Positions 7,867-14,489 of a DNA stretch of 24,236 bases are shown here, one piece after another. Position numbers and translations under genes: made by a program. Each line of letters begins with the position of its first letter. The first letter of the stretch is position 1. The notes under the pieces are model-generated. The model was not told the origin of the DNA, did no database searches, and was given only the letters and a program-made list of their open reading frames with translations. This DNA is from WVWW01 sp041568335. GTDB lineage: Bacteria; Acidobacteriota; Polarisedimenticolia; Polarisedimenticolales; Polarisedimenticolaceae. The stretch covers positions 1 through 24,236 of the forward strand of contig JBFFZZ010000012.1 of NCBI GenBank assembly GCA_041568335.1, in the 5' to 3' direction.

Positions 7867-7890
7867 TTCGTCAATTGAAATAGGGATACT
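7863..7890 (+). promoter_or_regulatory. Sigma-70 promoter of the HU gene
   Basis: TTGATT at 7863-7868 and GATACT at 7885-7890 are separated by 16 nt, in a locally AT-rich patch that includes the aroK stop codon. Transcription would start near 7897, giving a leader of about 70 nt. The upstream T- and A-rich tracts could act as an UP element. Confidence 0.6.
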
Positions 7891-7903
7891 AGGCGCGAGT
7901 TCC

Positions 7904-7938
7904 GGCCGAAAACCGGGGGAAATCGGCCCGGTTCGGCC
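7904..7938 (+). promoter_or_regulatory. Hairpin in the 5' leader of the HU mRNA
   Basis: The arm GGCCGAAAACCGGG at 7904-7917 pairs with CCCGGTTCGGCC at 7927-7938: twelve base pairs with a two-A bulge and a 9-nt loop. It ends 13 bases before the Shine-Dalgarno GGGAGG (7952-7957). It lacks a following U-tract, so it is not an obvious terminator. It could stabilise the mRNA, tune translation or bind a protein. Confidence 0.5.
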
Positions 7939-7965
7939 CTGTAGAGACCTTGGGAGGCAAAACGA

Positions 7966-8238
7966 ATGACGAGAACCGAAGTGATCGATTCCCTCGCCAC
8001 CCGTACCGGGTTGGAAAAGAAAGCCGTCAAGGAGTTCTTGGACCACCTGGTGGCCCTGGTGGATCAGGAGATGCGGGCCGGCGGCGAGGTGCCGCTGAAG
8101 GGTCTGGGCAAGTTCAAAGTCCAGCATCGGAAGGCGCGAGTCGGCCGCAACCCGCTCACCGGCGAGGAACTCCAGATTCCCGCGAAGACGGTGGCCAAGT
8201 TCACCCTGGCCAAGTCACTCAAGGACATCGTCAAGTAA
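7966..8238 (+). CDS. hup: HU-family DNA-binding protein
   Basis: This 90-residue histone-like protein opens with the typical helical pair (MTRTEVIDSLATRTGLEKKAVKEF) and continues with GLGKFKV and the beta-arm region RVGRNPLTGEELQIPA, the family signature including the conserved Arg-Asn-Pro. HU dimers bend and compact DNA. Length and motif spacing are standard. GGGAGG sits 8 bases before the ATG. It is probably monocistronic: its own promoter lies at the end of aroK and a GC-rich hairpin follows. Whether this is HU or an IHF-like paralogue cannot be settled from sequence alone. Confidence 0.95.
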   Translation: MTRTEVIDSLATRTGLEKKAVKEFLDHLVALVDQEMRAGGEVPLKGLGKFKVQHRKARVGRNPLTGEELQIPAKTVAKFTLAKSLKDIVK

Positions 8239-8248
8239 TCGTGCACGG

Positions 8249-8268
8249 GGGCCGGGTTCTCCCGGCCC
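8249..8268. terminator. GC-rich hairpin between the convergent HU and mtaB-like genes
   Basis: GGGCCGGG-TTCT-CCCGGCCC is a perfect 8-bp stem with a 4-nt loop, 10 bases past the HU stop and 28 bases past the mtaB-like stop on the other strand. It lacks a strong T-tract on either side, so it may be a weak bidirectional terminator or a 3'-end stabiliser. Confidence 0.5.
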
Positions 8269-8296
8269 TCTGCCCGTTTCCCCTCGACAGCAACGA

Positions 8297-9637
8297 TCAG
8301 GCCCAGGAGGGCGCGCCCTCCGCGACGGCGTACGTGCGCTCGGCGGAGGACGCCCCGATCCGCACCGCGACCGGTTGACCCGGGTCGGCCGACCCGCGCG
8401 GCAGGTCGACGTCGATGAAGTTCCCGGTCAGCGCGCGCTGGTACGGGCCGTCGCGGCGATCCCCTAGCGCGACGGCATCGAGCCGGCGCCCCTCGAAGCC
8501 CTTGCGGAACCGCAGCGACAGTTCGGCGCCCAGACCGCGAAGCGCGCGCGATCGCTCGCGCTGGACACGCGGGTCGACGCGACCGGCGTACTCCGCGGCC
8601 GGTGTCCCCGGGCGCGGCGACCACGAGAAGACGTGCAGGTAGTTGAGCGGTGACCCTGCGATCAGATCGTAGGTCTCGCCGAACAGGGTGTCCGTCTCAC
8701 CGGGGAACCCGACGATCACGTCGGCCCCGAGACCGATGTCCGGCACCGCATCGCGCAACCGCGACAACACCCCGAGATACGTTTCGCGCCGGTAGTTGCG
8801 GCGCATCGCGCGAAGCAGCTCGGCCGAACCGGACTGCAACGGCACCTGTAAATGAGGTGCCAGACGCGGCTCGCTTGCCAGCAGCTCGACGATCTCGTCC
8901 GTGACGGTGAGCGGCTCCAGCGAGTTCAACCGCAACCGCGTCGCGCCGCAGCGATCGAACAACCGGCGCAACAGCGTCGCGAGATCGATCTTCGGATCGA
9001 GGTCCCGTCCGTAATCTCCCGTGTTGACCCCGGTCAAGACGATCTCTCGATAACCGGCTTCGATCAGGCGGGCGAGCGCCCGCTCGACCTGCTGCGGCGG
9101 GACCGATCGGCTCGGCCCGCGGACTTCCGGGATGATGCAGTACGAACAGGCCAGCCGGCAGCCTTCCTGGATCTTCAGGAAAGCGCGCGAGCGTTCGCCG
9201 AAGTGCAGGGCGCGCGGGAGCTCGTTGTCACAGCCCCGATCGACCGGGGCGGGAGTCCTGTCGGCGCCGATCCCCATCTCGTCGAGGATCCCGCCGAGAC
9301 GAAACTTCTCCTTGTTGCCGAAGACGCGAGTCACCTCGGCCATCCCCGACAGCGTCTCCGGCTCCCGCTCGGCATAGCACCCGGTGACCAGCAGCGAGCA
9401 GTCCGGGCTGGCGCGGCGCATCGAGCGGATCAACTTGCGGGCGTCGCCGTCGGCCTTGTGCGTGACGGTGCAGGTGTTGACGACGATCACCTGGGCCGAG
9501 CCCGGATCGGCGGCTTCGCGAAAGCCGCGCCTCGCGAGCTCGCCCTCGATCGCCGCGCCGTCGAACTGGTTCAGCTTGCAACCGAGCGTGACCGTGTAAA
9601 AACCCGGCCGCTCCTTGTCAAGACGAGAGCAGCGCAC
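8297..9637 (-). CDS. mtaB: MtaB-like tRNA methylthiotransferase (radical SAM)
   Basis: This protein of about 446 residues likely adds the methylthio group to t6A37 of tRNA. The N-terminal UPF0004 domain has three cluster cysteines: TLGCKLNQFD (Cys20), VNTCTVT (Cys56) and VTGCYAE (Cys87). The radical SAM motif CRLACSYC gives Cys160, 164 and 167, followed by IIPEVRGPSRS. A TRAM-like tail of about 60 residues closes the protein. TLGCKLNQ points to MtaB rather than MiaB or RimO, but this is judged from memory. The start is uncertain: I chose the GTG at 9637, inside purE by 20 bases. A good AAGGAG lies further in, at 9611-9616, but no standard in-frame start follows it. Confidence 0.88.
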   Translation of the reverse strand: MRCSRLDKERPGFYTVTLGCKLNQFDGAAIEGELARRGFREAADPGSAQVIVVNTCTVTHKADGDARKLIRSMRRASPDCSLLVTGCYAEREPETLSGMAEVTRVFGNKEKFRLGGILDEMGIGADRTPAPVDRGCDNELPRALHFGERSRAFLKIQEGCRLACSYCIIPEVRGPSRSVPPQQVERALARLIEAGYREIVLTGVNTGDYGRDLDPKIDLATLLRRLFDRCGATRLRLNSLEPLTVTDEIVELLASEPRLAPHLQVPLQSGSAELLRAMRRNYRRETYLGVLSRLRDAVPDIGLGADVIVGFPGETDTLFGETYDLIAGSPLNYLHVFSWSPRPGTPAAEYAGRVDPRVQRERSRALRGLGAELSLRFRKGFEGRRLDAVALGDRRDGPYQRALTGNFIDVDLPRGSADPGQPVAVRIGASSAERTYAVAEGAPSWA

Positions 9638-10136
9638 CGAGTTTCGTCTGTGCGGCCTCGCTCTTGGCAACGACCTTCTCCGCCATCTTGCGGCGCTCGT
9701 CGGCCAGCCGTTGGGCGAGGCGTTCGTCCGAGACGGACAGGATCGATGCCGCGAGCCAGGCGGCGTTCGCCGCGCCGGCCTTGCCGATGGCCAGCGTCCC
9801 GACGGCGATTCCCGCGGGCATCTGCGCGGTTGCGAGTAGCGCGTCCAGGCCGTTGAGATCCGACGACGCGAGCGGCACGCCGAGCACGGGCAGGGTGGTG
9901 TGGGCGGCCACGACACCCGCCAGGTGGGCCGCCGCGCCGGCACCGGCGATGAAGACCTTGACGCCGCGCTCCGGCGCCCGTCGGATGATCTCCGCCGTGC
10001 GCTCCGGCGTGCGATGCGCCGAGGTGACCACGACCTCGTGGCCGATCTCCAGCTTGGTCAGGATCTTCGCGGCCTCTGCCATGACCGGCAGGTCCGAATC
10101 GCTTCCCATCATCACCAGGACCCGCGGGTCGCTCAT
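9618..10136 (-). CDS. purE: N5-carboxyaminoimidazole ribonucleotide mutase (class I PurE)
   Basis: This 172-residue enzyme converts N5-CAIR to CAIR in purine synthesis. It shows MMGSDSDLPVM (9-19), the catalytic His41 in SAHRTP, AGAGAAAHLAG, and GVPLASSDLNGLDALLATAQMPAGI, which together are diagnostic. The start ATG overlaps the purD stop as ATGA and is preceded by AAAGGAGA six bases upstream, so the N-terminal extension allowed by the open frame is rejected. It sits between purD and the mtaB-like gene in a minus-strand operon. No purK, the usual partner in the class I route, is visible in the window. Confidence 0.95.
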   Translation of the reverse strand: MSDPRVLVMMGSDSDLPVMAEAAKILTKLEIGHEVVVTSAHRTPERTAEIIRRAPERGVKVFIAGAGAAAHLAGVVAAHTTLPVLGVPLASSDLNGLDALLATAQMPAGIAVGTLAIGKAGAANAAWLAASILSVSDERLAQRLADERRKMAEKVVAKSEAAQTKLGALLSS

Positions 10137-11416
10137 CGATCTCTCCTTTGCACCGCGTCGAGCGCGATGTCGTTTCTGTGGTGCTCGCCGTCCCAACGGA
10201 TCTCGCCGACGGCGGCATAAGCGGCCTGCCGCGCGCTGTCGAGATCCGCGCCGAGGGCGGTCACGCCGAGCACGCGTCCACCCGACGTCACGTAGCCGCC
10301 GTTCTCGCGCTTCGTTCCCGCGTGGAACACGATGGCGCCCGACGCCTCGGCCCGTTCCAGGCCTTCGATCTTAAAACCCTTGCCATAGCTGCCGGGGTAG
10401 CCACCCGCGGCCATGACCACGCAGACCGCGGCCTCATTCTTCCACGCCGGAGTCACGTCGCCAAGCTCCCCACGGGCGGACCGGTCGAGTAGATCGAGCC
10501 AGTCGCCGTCGAGCCGCGGCATCAGCACCTGGGTTTCCGGATCTCCGAAACGGGCGTTGAACTCGAGGACCTTGGGGCCCTCGTCGGTCAGCATCACACC
10601 GGCGTAAAGCACGCCGCGATACGGCGTTCCCTCCGCGGCCATCCCCTCGATCGTCGGCCGGACGACCTTCTCGATCAACGTCCGGCGGGTGGCGTCGTCA
10701 AGCCAGGCCGAGGGCGAGTAGGTGCCCATCCCGCCGGTGTTGAGACCCGCGTCGCCGTCGTGCGCGCGTTTGTAGTCCTGACACGTCGCCAGCTCGACGA
10801 ATCGCTTGCCGTCGGACAGCACGAAGAACGAGGCCTCGCGCCCCCGGAGCATCTCCTCGACCAGGATCTTGCGCCCGGCTTTGCCGAAGTCACGCCCGCT
10901 CAGCATGCCTTCCGCCGCGCCCACCGCGATCTCGCGATCGTCCGCGAGGAGCACCCCCTTCCCCGCGGCCAGGCCATCCGCCTTGACGACCAACGGGTAC
11001 CGCGTCGCGGGCGACTCGAGGTAGGCGCGTGCCTCGCCGGCATCGGAGAAGACCTGGAACGCCGCGCTGGGGATGCCGTGTCGTTGCATGAACAGCTTGG
11101 AGAAGATCTTGCTGCCCTCGAGCCGCGCCGCGCCCGCCGACGGACCGAAGACGGCGATGCCCTCGTCGTCGAGGCGATCGGCCAGCCCCGCGACGAGCGG
11201 TGCTTCGGGGCCGACCACGACCAGGTCGTAACGCTGCTCGACCGCGTGCCGGACCAGGGTGTCGATGTCCTCCGCGCCGATCGCGACGTTCTCCGCGTGG
11301 CGAGCGGTCCCGCCGTTCCCGGGCGCGCAACGCAGTTTCTCGAGTTTGGGGCTGTGGGAAAGCGCCCAGGCCAAGGCGTCTTCGCGCCCACCACTACCGA
11401 CCAGGAGGACTTTCAA
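10133..11416 (-). CDS. purD: Phosphoribosylamine-glycine ligase (GAR synthetase)
   Basis: This 427-residue ATP-grasp enzyme joins phosphoribosylamine and glycine. It shows KVLLVGSGGRE at the N-terminus, FGPSAGAARLEGSK, VVKADGLAAGKGVLL, LVEEMLRGREASFFVLSDG, LNTGGMGTYSP, and the metal/ATP region EFNARFGDPETQVLMPRL. The start is a TTG at 11416-11414, because the family begins MKVLL at exactly this point and GAGGTG lies just upstream; longer frames run into the neighbouring gene. Residue 13 is Asp where I expect the very conserved His of GGREHA. The gene overlaps purE by four bases and follows the zinc-ribbon gene after 8 bases. Confidence 0.95.
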   Translation of the reverse strand: MKVLLVGSGGREDALAWALSHSPKLEKLRCAPGNGGTARHAENVAIGAEDIDTLVRHAVEQRYDLVVVGPEAPLVAGLADRLDDEGIAVFGPSAGAARLEGSKIFSKLFMQRHGIPSAAFQVFSDAGEARAYLESPATRYPLVVKADGLAAGKGVLLADDREIAVGAAEGMLSGRDFGKAGRKILVEEMLRGREASFFVLSDGKRFVELATCQDYKRAHDGDAGLNTGGMGTYSPSAWLDDATRRTLIEKVVRPTIEGMAAEGTPYRGVLYAGVMLTDEGPKVLEFNARFGDPETQVLMPRLDGDWLDLLDRSARGELGDVTPAWKNEAAVCVVMAAGGYPGSYGKGFKIEGLERAEASGAIVFHAGTKRENGGYVTSGGRVLGVTALGADLDSARQAAYAAVGEIRWDGEHHRNDIALDAVQRRDR

Positions 11417-11424
11417 GGCGCACC

Positions 11425-11697
11425 TCAGGCCGAGGCGGCTTTTTTGGTCTTGGAGGACTTGCCGCTGTCGGACTTCTCGGGCTTCGACGAGGAGCCCGTG
11501 TCCGCTTTGGTGGAACCCGGGTTGCCGTACCCGTCGGAATACCAGCCGCCACCCTTGAGCTGGAACGAGGCGCGGGAAATCTTCCTCTTGAACTTCCCGG
11601 AGCACTTATCGCAGCGGCCCGGAGCGCGCGCCCCGACCTTCTGGATCACCTCGATCTGGTTCCCGCACTCGGTGCACTGGTATTCGTAGATCGGCAT
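11425..11697 (-). CDS. FmdB-type zinc-ribbon protein
   Basis: This 90-residue protein begins MPIYEYQCTECG, then CDKCSGKFKRKISRASF: two CxxC pairs (Cys8/11 and 29/32) forming the FmdB/CxxC_CxxC zinc ribbon. The middle holds a GGGWYSDGYG stretch also common in the family, and the last 30 residues are a Ser/Lys-rich disordered tail ending in KKAASA. FmdB was first noted as a putative regulator; the function of most members is unknown. It appears to be the first gene of the purD-purE-mtaB operon, with 8 bases to purD. It may be a small regulatory or RNA/protein-binding factor, which is inference. Confidence 0.9.
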   Translation of the reverse strand: MPIYEYQCTECGNQIEVIQKVGARAPGRCDKCSGKFKRKISRASFQLKGGGWYSDGYGNPGSTKADTGSSSKPEKSDSGKSSKTKKAASA

Positions 11698-11713
11698 CGT
11701 CCGTCCTCAGAGC

Positions 11714-11744
11714 TAACTTTGGAAGGGCCCCAGCCCCGTGTCAA
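11714..11744 (-). promoter_or_regulatory. Candidate promoter of the fmdB-purD-purE-mtaB operon
   Basis: On the minus strand a perfect TTGACA lies at 11744-11739. The -10 is poor: AAGTTA after 19 nt is the best I see. It lies in the 80-bp gap after the amidase gene and 17-22 bases before the fmdB-like ATG. A separate promoter is plausible, with read-through from the amidase as the alternative. Confidence 0.4.
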
Positions 11745-11777
11745 GCCAACAGAAATAGCAGCCCGCTCGGGATCGCG

Positions 11778-13532
11778 CTATTCTGGCGGGGTTTCCCCGA
11801 AATGCAGGAACAACGAGCGGTAGACGGCACGGGCCAGACGGTCGCGGTCCTGCCGCGCCGAGAGCAGCTCGGCATCCTGCCTGTTGGACAGGTTGACCAT
11901 CTCGATCAGGACCTTGGTCGGGATCGCGTTGCCACGCAACACCGCGGGCACGAACTTCGACTTGCCCCGGATGATCCGATTGCGCACGGGCTGGTACGGC
12001 TGCACCGGCAGCTGCTCCTGCCGGAACGCCTCGATCACGGCATCGGCCAGCCGCCCCGACACCGCCTCCGATCGGACGCGGCTCTTTTTCGAAAAGCTGA
12101 CGTGCCGTTTCTCACGCACTTCCTGGAACTTGCCGTACTTGGAAGAGCTGAACCCGTACGTGCGCGAGCGGTACGCCGCGCCGGGGATGTAGGCCATCAC
12201 CCCACGCAGAGAACGATGGCGCGCGTCCGCGTGCAAGGAGAGATAGACGACACGATCGCTGCGGAAGTTCTGCTTCAACGCCCGGCGGTAGATCGAGTTG
12301 GCGAGATACCAGCGCAGGTTGACGCCCATGTCGGTCTGATTGCGATTCTCGACGAGGAACGGGGGCGACGTCAGGATCGTGCCCTCATAATTCTTCATCA
12401 GTCGGTCGGTCTCGGAGGGCCGGCAGCCGGTCTGCCTGTCTTCCAGGGTCAGCTTGACGACCGCCTTCGTGCGGGTCTCGAGCATCTGCTTGAGCCGGCA
12501 GGCGACGTCATAAACGTAGTCGTGTTCCCACACGCCGTTGTGGTTCGTCCCGATGTCGCGGCCGCCGTGACCGGGATCGATGATGACGAGCACCCCCTCC
12601 AACCCGCCGCGGGTGCCGCGGACCGGTTCGCGCACCAGCTCCGCTTCCAGCTCGCGTTTCGATGCCTCGGCGGCCAGCCGTCGTGGGTGTTTTGCCGGGA
12701 GGAACTGCGGTTCCAGCAGCTCGAGCGGGATCTTGATCCGGAACCCCACCGGGATGTCGGCGAGGTCGCGGATCCCGTTGCGCACGCGGAGAAGCTCGGC
12801 CGTCTCGCGGACGTCCTCGCCCTTGGTCTGCCCCGTGAAGCGAACCACGACGGAGGAGTAGAGGGCCTCTCCCGCTTTGAGGTCGTAGCCCGCGAAGGGG
12901 CCCCGAGCGTCGGAGTCGTAGACGAGTAGCCCGTCTTGCGAGCGCTCCAGCGGGGCGAACGCCGGGTGGAGGAACTTCGCCGGAATGCGCACGATCTGAC
13001 CCGGAGCGAGGTCCGGTCCCGCCATCTCGTTGGAGGCCATCAGCTCGGTAAACAGGTCGCCGCGTCCGGTGAACCAGAGGGCGACCTCCCACATGCCCTT
13101 GCCGTAGAGGTTCCCACGTCCCGCGCCCGAGCGATGGACCCAGGCGCCGTTCTCGTAGCGGTCCTCGGGGAAGAGGTCGGTCAACACGAGCCGTCGCATC
13201 TCCTTCGAGAGCAAGGCCAGCGGCACGCGTGTCCAGCCGTCGGCTGCCGGCCTGTCGGTGTTGTTCCAGGCGGCGAGAGCGGCTGCCGCCTCGCGCCCGC
13301 CGCAGAGGCGCTCGGCGAGCGCTCGGTACGTGTCGGCTTGCGTCGTGCGGACTTCCAGCTCGATGTCCCGACCGGCGGTGATCCGCACGCGCAGGTCCGA
13401 GCTCAACGGCACCGTGCCGTCGGACTCGTCCTGCGCCCAAGTCGTGCCGAGCGCGGCCAGCACCAGGAGCCAGCCGACTCGGGCGAGGCGGCCAGGGGGG
13501 CGGGAGGTGTCGAACACAGCGAGTTTGATCAT
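11778..13532 (-). CDS. Secreted N-acetylmuramoyl-L-alanine amidase with LysM-like repeats
   Basis: This 584-residue protein has a signal peptide (hydrophobic GWLLVLAALGTTWA, residues 20-33, cleavage after TWA). Three LysM-like segments follow at about 55-110, 140-190 and 213-270, each ending in a V/I-x-I-P-like strand. The C-terminal amidase_3 domain (about 313-580) has zinc ligands His322 (IIDPGHGG), Glu336 (WEHDY) and His434 (SLHADA), and catalytic Glu544 (LIEMVN). It should cleave the amide between MurNAc and the peptide in the periplasm. The LysM assignments are from pattern only. The start at ATG 13532 gives a 20-residue n-region; a GTG five codons on (13517) is an alternative. It lies 38 bases after the secreted-protein gene, probably co-transcribed. 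Confidence 0.92.
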   Translation of the reverse strand: MIKLAVFDTSRPPGRLARVGWLLVLAALGTTWAQDESDGTVPLSSDLRVRITAGRDIELEVRTTQADTYRALAERLCGGREAAAALAAWNNTDRPAADGWTRVPLALLSKEMRRLVLTDLFPEDRYENGAWVHRSGAGRGNLYGKGMWEVALWFTGRGDLFTELMASNEMAGPDLAPGQIVRIPAKFLHPAFAPLERSQDGLLVYDSDARGPFAGYDLKAGEALYSSVVVRFTGQTKGEDVRETAELLRVRNGIRDLADIPVGFRIKIPLELLEPQFLPAKHPRRLAAEASKRELEAELVREPVRGTRGGLEGVLVIIDPGHGGRDIGTNHNGVWEHDYVYDVACRLKQMLETRTKAVVKLTLEDRQTGCRPSETDRLMKNYEGTILTSPPFLVENRNQTDMGVNLRWYLANSIYRRALKQNFRSDRVVYLSLHADARHRSLRGVMAYIPGAAYRSRTYGFSSSKYGKFQEVREKRHVSFSKKSRVRSEAVSGRLADAVIEAFRQEQLPVQPYQPVRNRIIRGKSKFVPAVLRGNAIPTKVLIEMVNLSNRQDAELLSARQDRDRLARAVYRSLFLHFGETPPE

Positions 13533-13570
13533 ACCGTATCGACCGCGAACAGCTAGCGGGCCGCGGGCCG

Positions 13571-14389
13571 CTAGAACAGCGCTTTGACCTGGAAACGGTA
13601 ACCCGTCGTCGGCTCGCCCGCCGTCGCATCGACCGACGACGTGGCGCCGCGATTCACGATGAGATTGTCGTCGCGTGCGAGGACCGTCACGCCGTCTTCG
13701 CCCGGCAATCTCCCCTCGACGTTCACCTTCACCTCCACGAGGTCCCCGACCAGCCGAACGGGCGTGAGGCTCAGGGTCAGCGCTTCGTCGGTCGGCTCCG
13801 GGCCGAGCTTGAACTCGTACCGCACCTGCTGGCTCACGAACGTGTGCAGCTGGTTGCGCTCGAGGCTGGTTTGCGTGTTGCCGTCGACCCGGAACACCTC
13901 GACCTCGAATCGCACCGGCGGGCCGACGGTCACGGTGTTCACGACCTCCCAGCTCTCGGTGAGCTCCGCCGTGATCGCGAGCGTGAACGGGCGCTCGTCC
14001 TGACGGAACAGCTCGAACAGGAGCGTCGTACGATCCTTGACGACGGCCTCCCGCGAGGCCCGGACCTGGCGACCGTCGGGTAGGGCCAGCACCGCCCGCA
14101 GGCGAAGCCGCCTCGCCCCGTCGGCTCCGGACGGTTCGGCCCGTCCCGTCAGCTCGACCCTCACCGGGCCGACCTCCTCCCAATCCACGGAAAACCGCAG
14201 TCGGGAGGGCCGATCCGCCTGGAGGGTCCACCGTCGCGACGGCGGATCGGGTTCCGGGAGCGCGCGCACCTCCAGCTCAACGGCGGCAATCTTCTTGACC
14301 CGATCCACCGCGGCGTCGGCCGGCAGCGTGAGGCAGACGAGAGCGAGCGCCGCGAGGGCCGGGATCGGGATCCGGAGCCGGGTTGGCAT
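13571..14389 (-). CDS. Secreted beta-rich protein of unknown function
   Basis: This 272-residue protein is not recognised. A clear Sec signal peptide (IPALAALALVCLTLPADA, residues 9-26) is followed by a mature chain rich in alternating hydrophobic and charged residues, with strand-like segments such as FEVEVFRVDG and LVEVKVNVEGRL. It may hold two beta-sandwich-like halves (about 45-145 and 150-272). There are no cysteines in the mature part and no catalytic motif. The C-terminus is YRFQVKALF, ending in Phe as outer-membrane proteins do, though the protein seems too small and charged for a typical barrel. It precedes the amidase by 38 bases, suggesting a cell-envelope role. It is divergent from the barrel-kinase-regulator operon. 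Confidence 0.85.
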   Translation of the reverse strand: MPTRLRIPIPALAALALVCLTLPADAAVDRVKKIAAVELEVRALPEPDPPSRRWTLQADRPSRLRFSVDWEEVGPVRVELTGRAEPSGADGARRLRLRAVLALPDGRQVRASREAVVKDRTTLLFELFRQDERPFTLAITAELTESWEVVNTVTVGPPVRFEVEVFRVDGNTQTSLERNQLHTFVSQQVRYEFKLGPEPTDEALTLSLTPVRLVGDLVEVKVNVEGRLPGEDGVTVLARDDNLIVNRGATSSVDATAGEPTTGYRFQVKALF

Positions 14390-14402
14390 TCGGTGCTAAC
14401 CT

Positions 14403-14431
14403 TAAGTAAATATGAGGGTTGTAATTGACAA
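14403..14431 (-). promoter_or_regulatory. Candidate minus-strand promoter of the secreted-protein/amidase pair
   Basis: On the minus strand TTGTCA lies at 14431-14426, with TTTACT (15-nt spacer) or TACTTA (17-nt spacer) downstream. Its -35 overlaps the -35 of the divergent promoter, both within one inverted repeat. AAGG lies about 10 bases before the ATG at 14389. Confidence 0.3.
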
Positions 14432-14434
14432 CCC
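14416..14434. repeat. Perfect inverted repeat over the divergent promoter (putative operator)
   Basis: GGGTTGTAATTGACAACCC is a perfect 7-bp inverted repeat with a 5-bp centre. It covers the -35 box TTGACA of the rightward promoter and the TTGTCA of the leftward candidate. Such placement is typical of a repressor or dual-control operator; no cognate regulator can be named. Confidence 0.45.
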
Positions 14435-14454
14435 CGCGCGGGCCATTTTAGACT
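14425..14454 (+). promoter_or_regulatory. Sigma-70 promoter of the barrel-kinase-regulator operon
   Basis: A perfect TTGACA at 14425-14430 is followed by 18 nt and TAGACT at 14449-14454. Transcription would begin near 14461, about 29 nt before the TTG start at 14490. This argues against the ATG at 14412, which lies upstream of the promoter itself. Confidence 0.65.
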
Positions 14455-14489
14455 TTTTTGTCGGGTTCCGCGGGGAAACGGAGCCGAAT

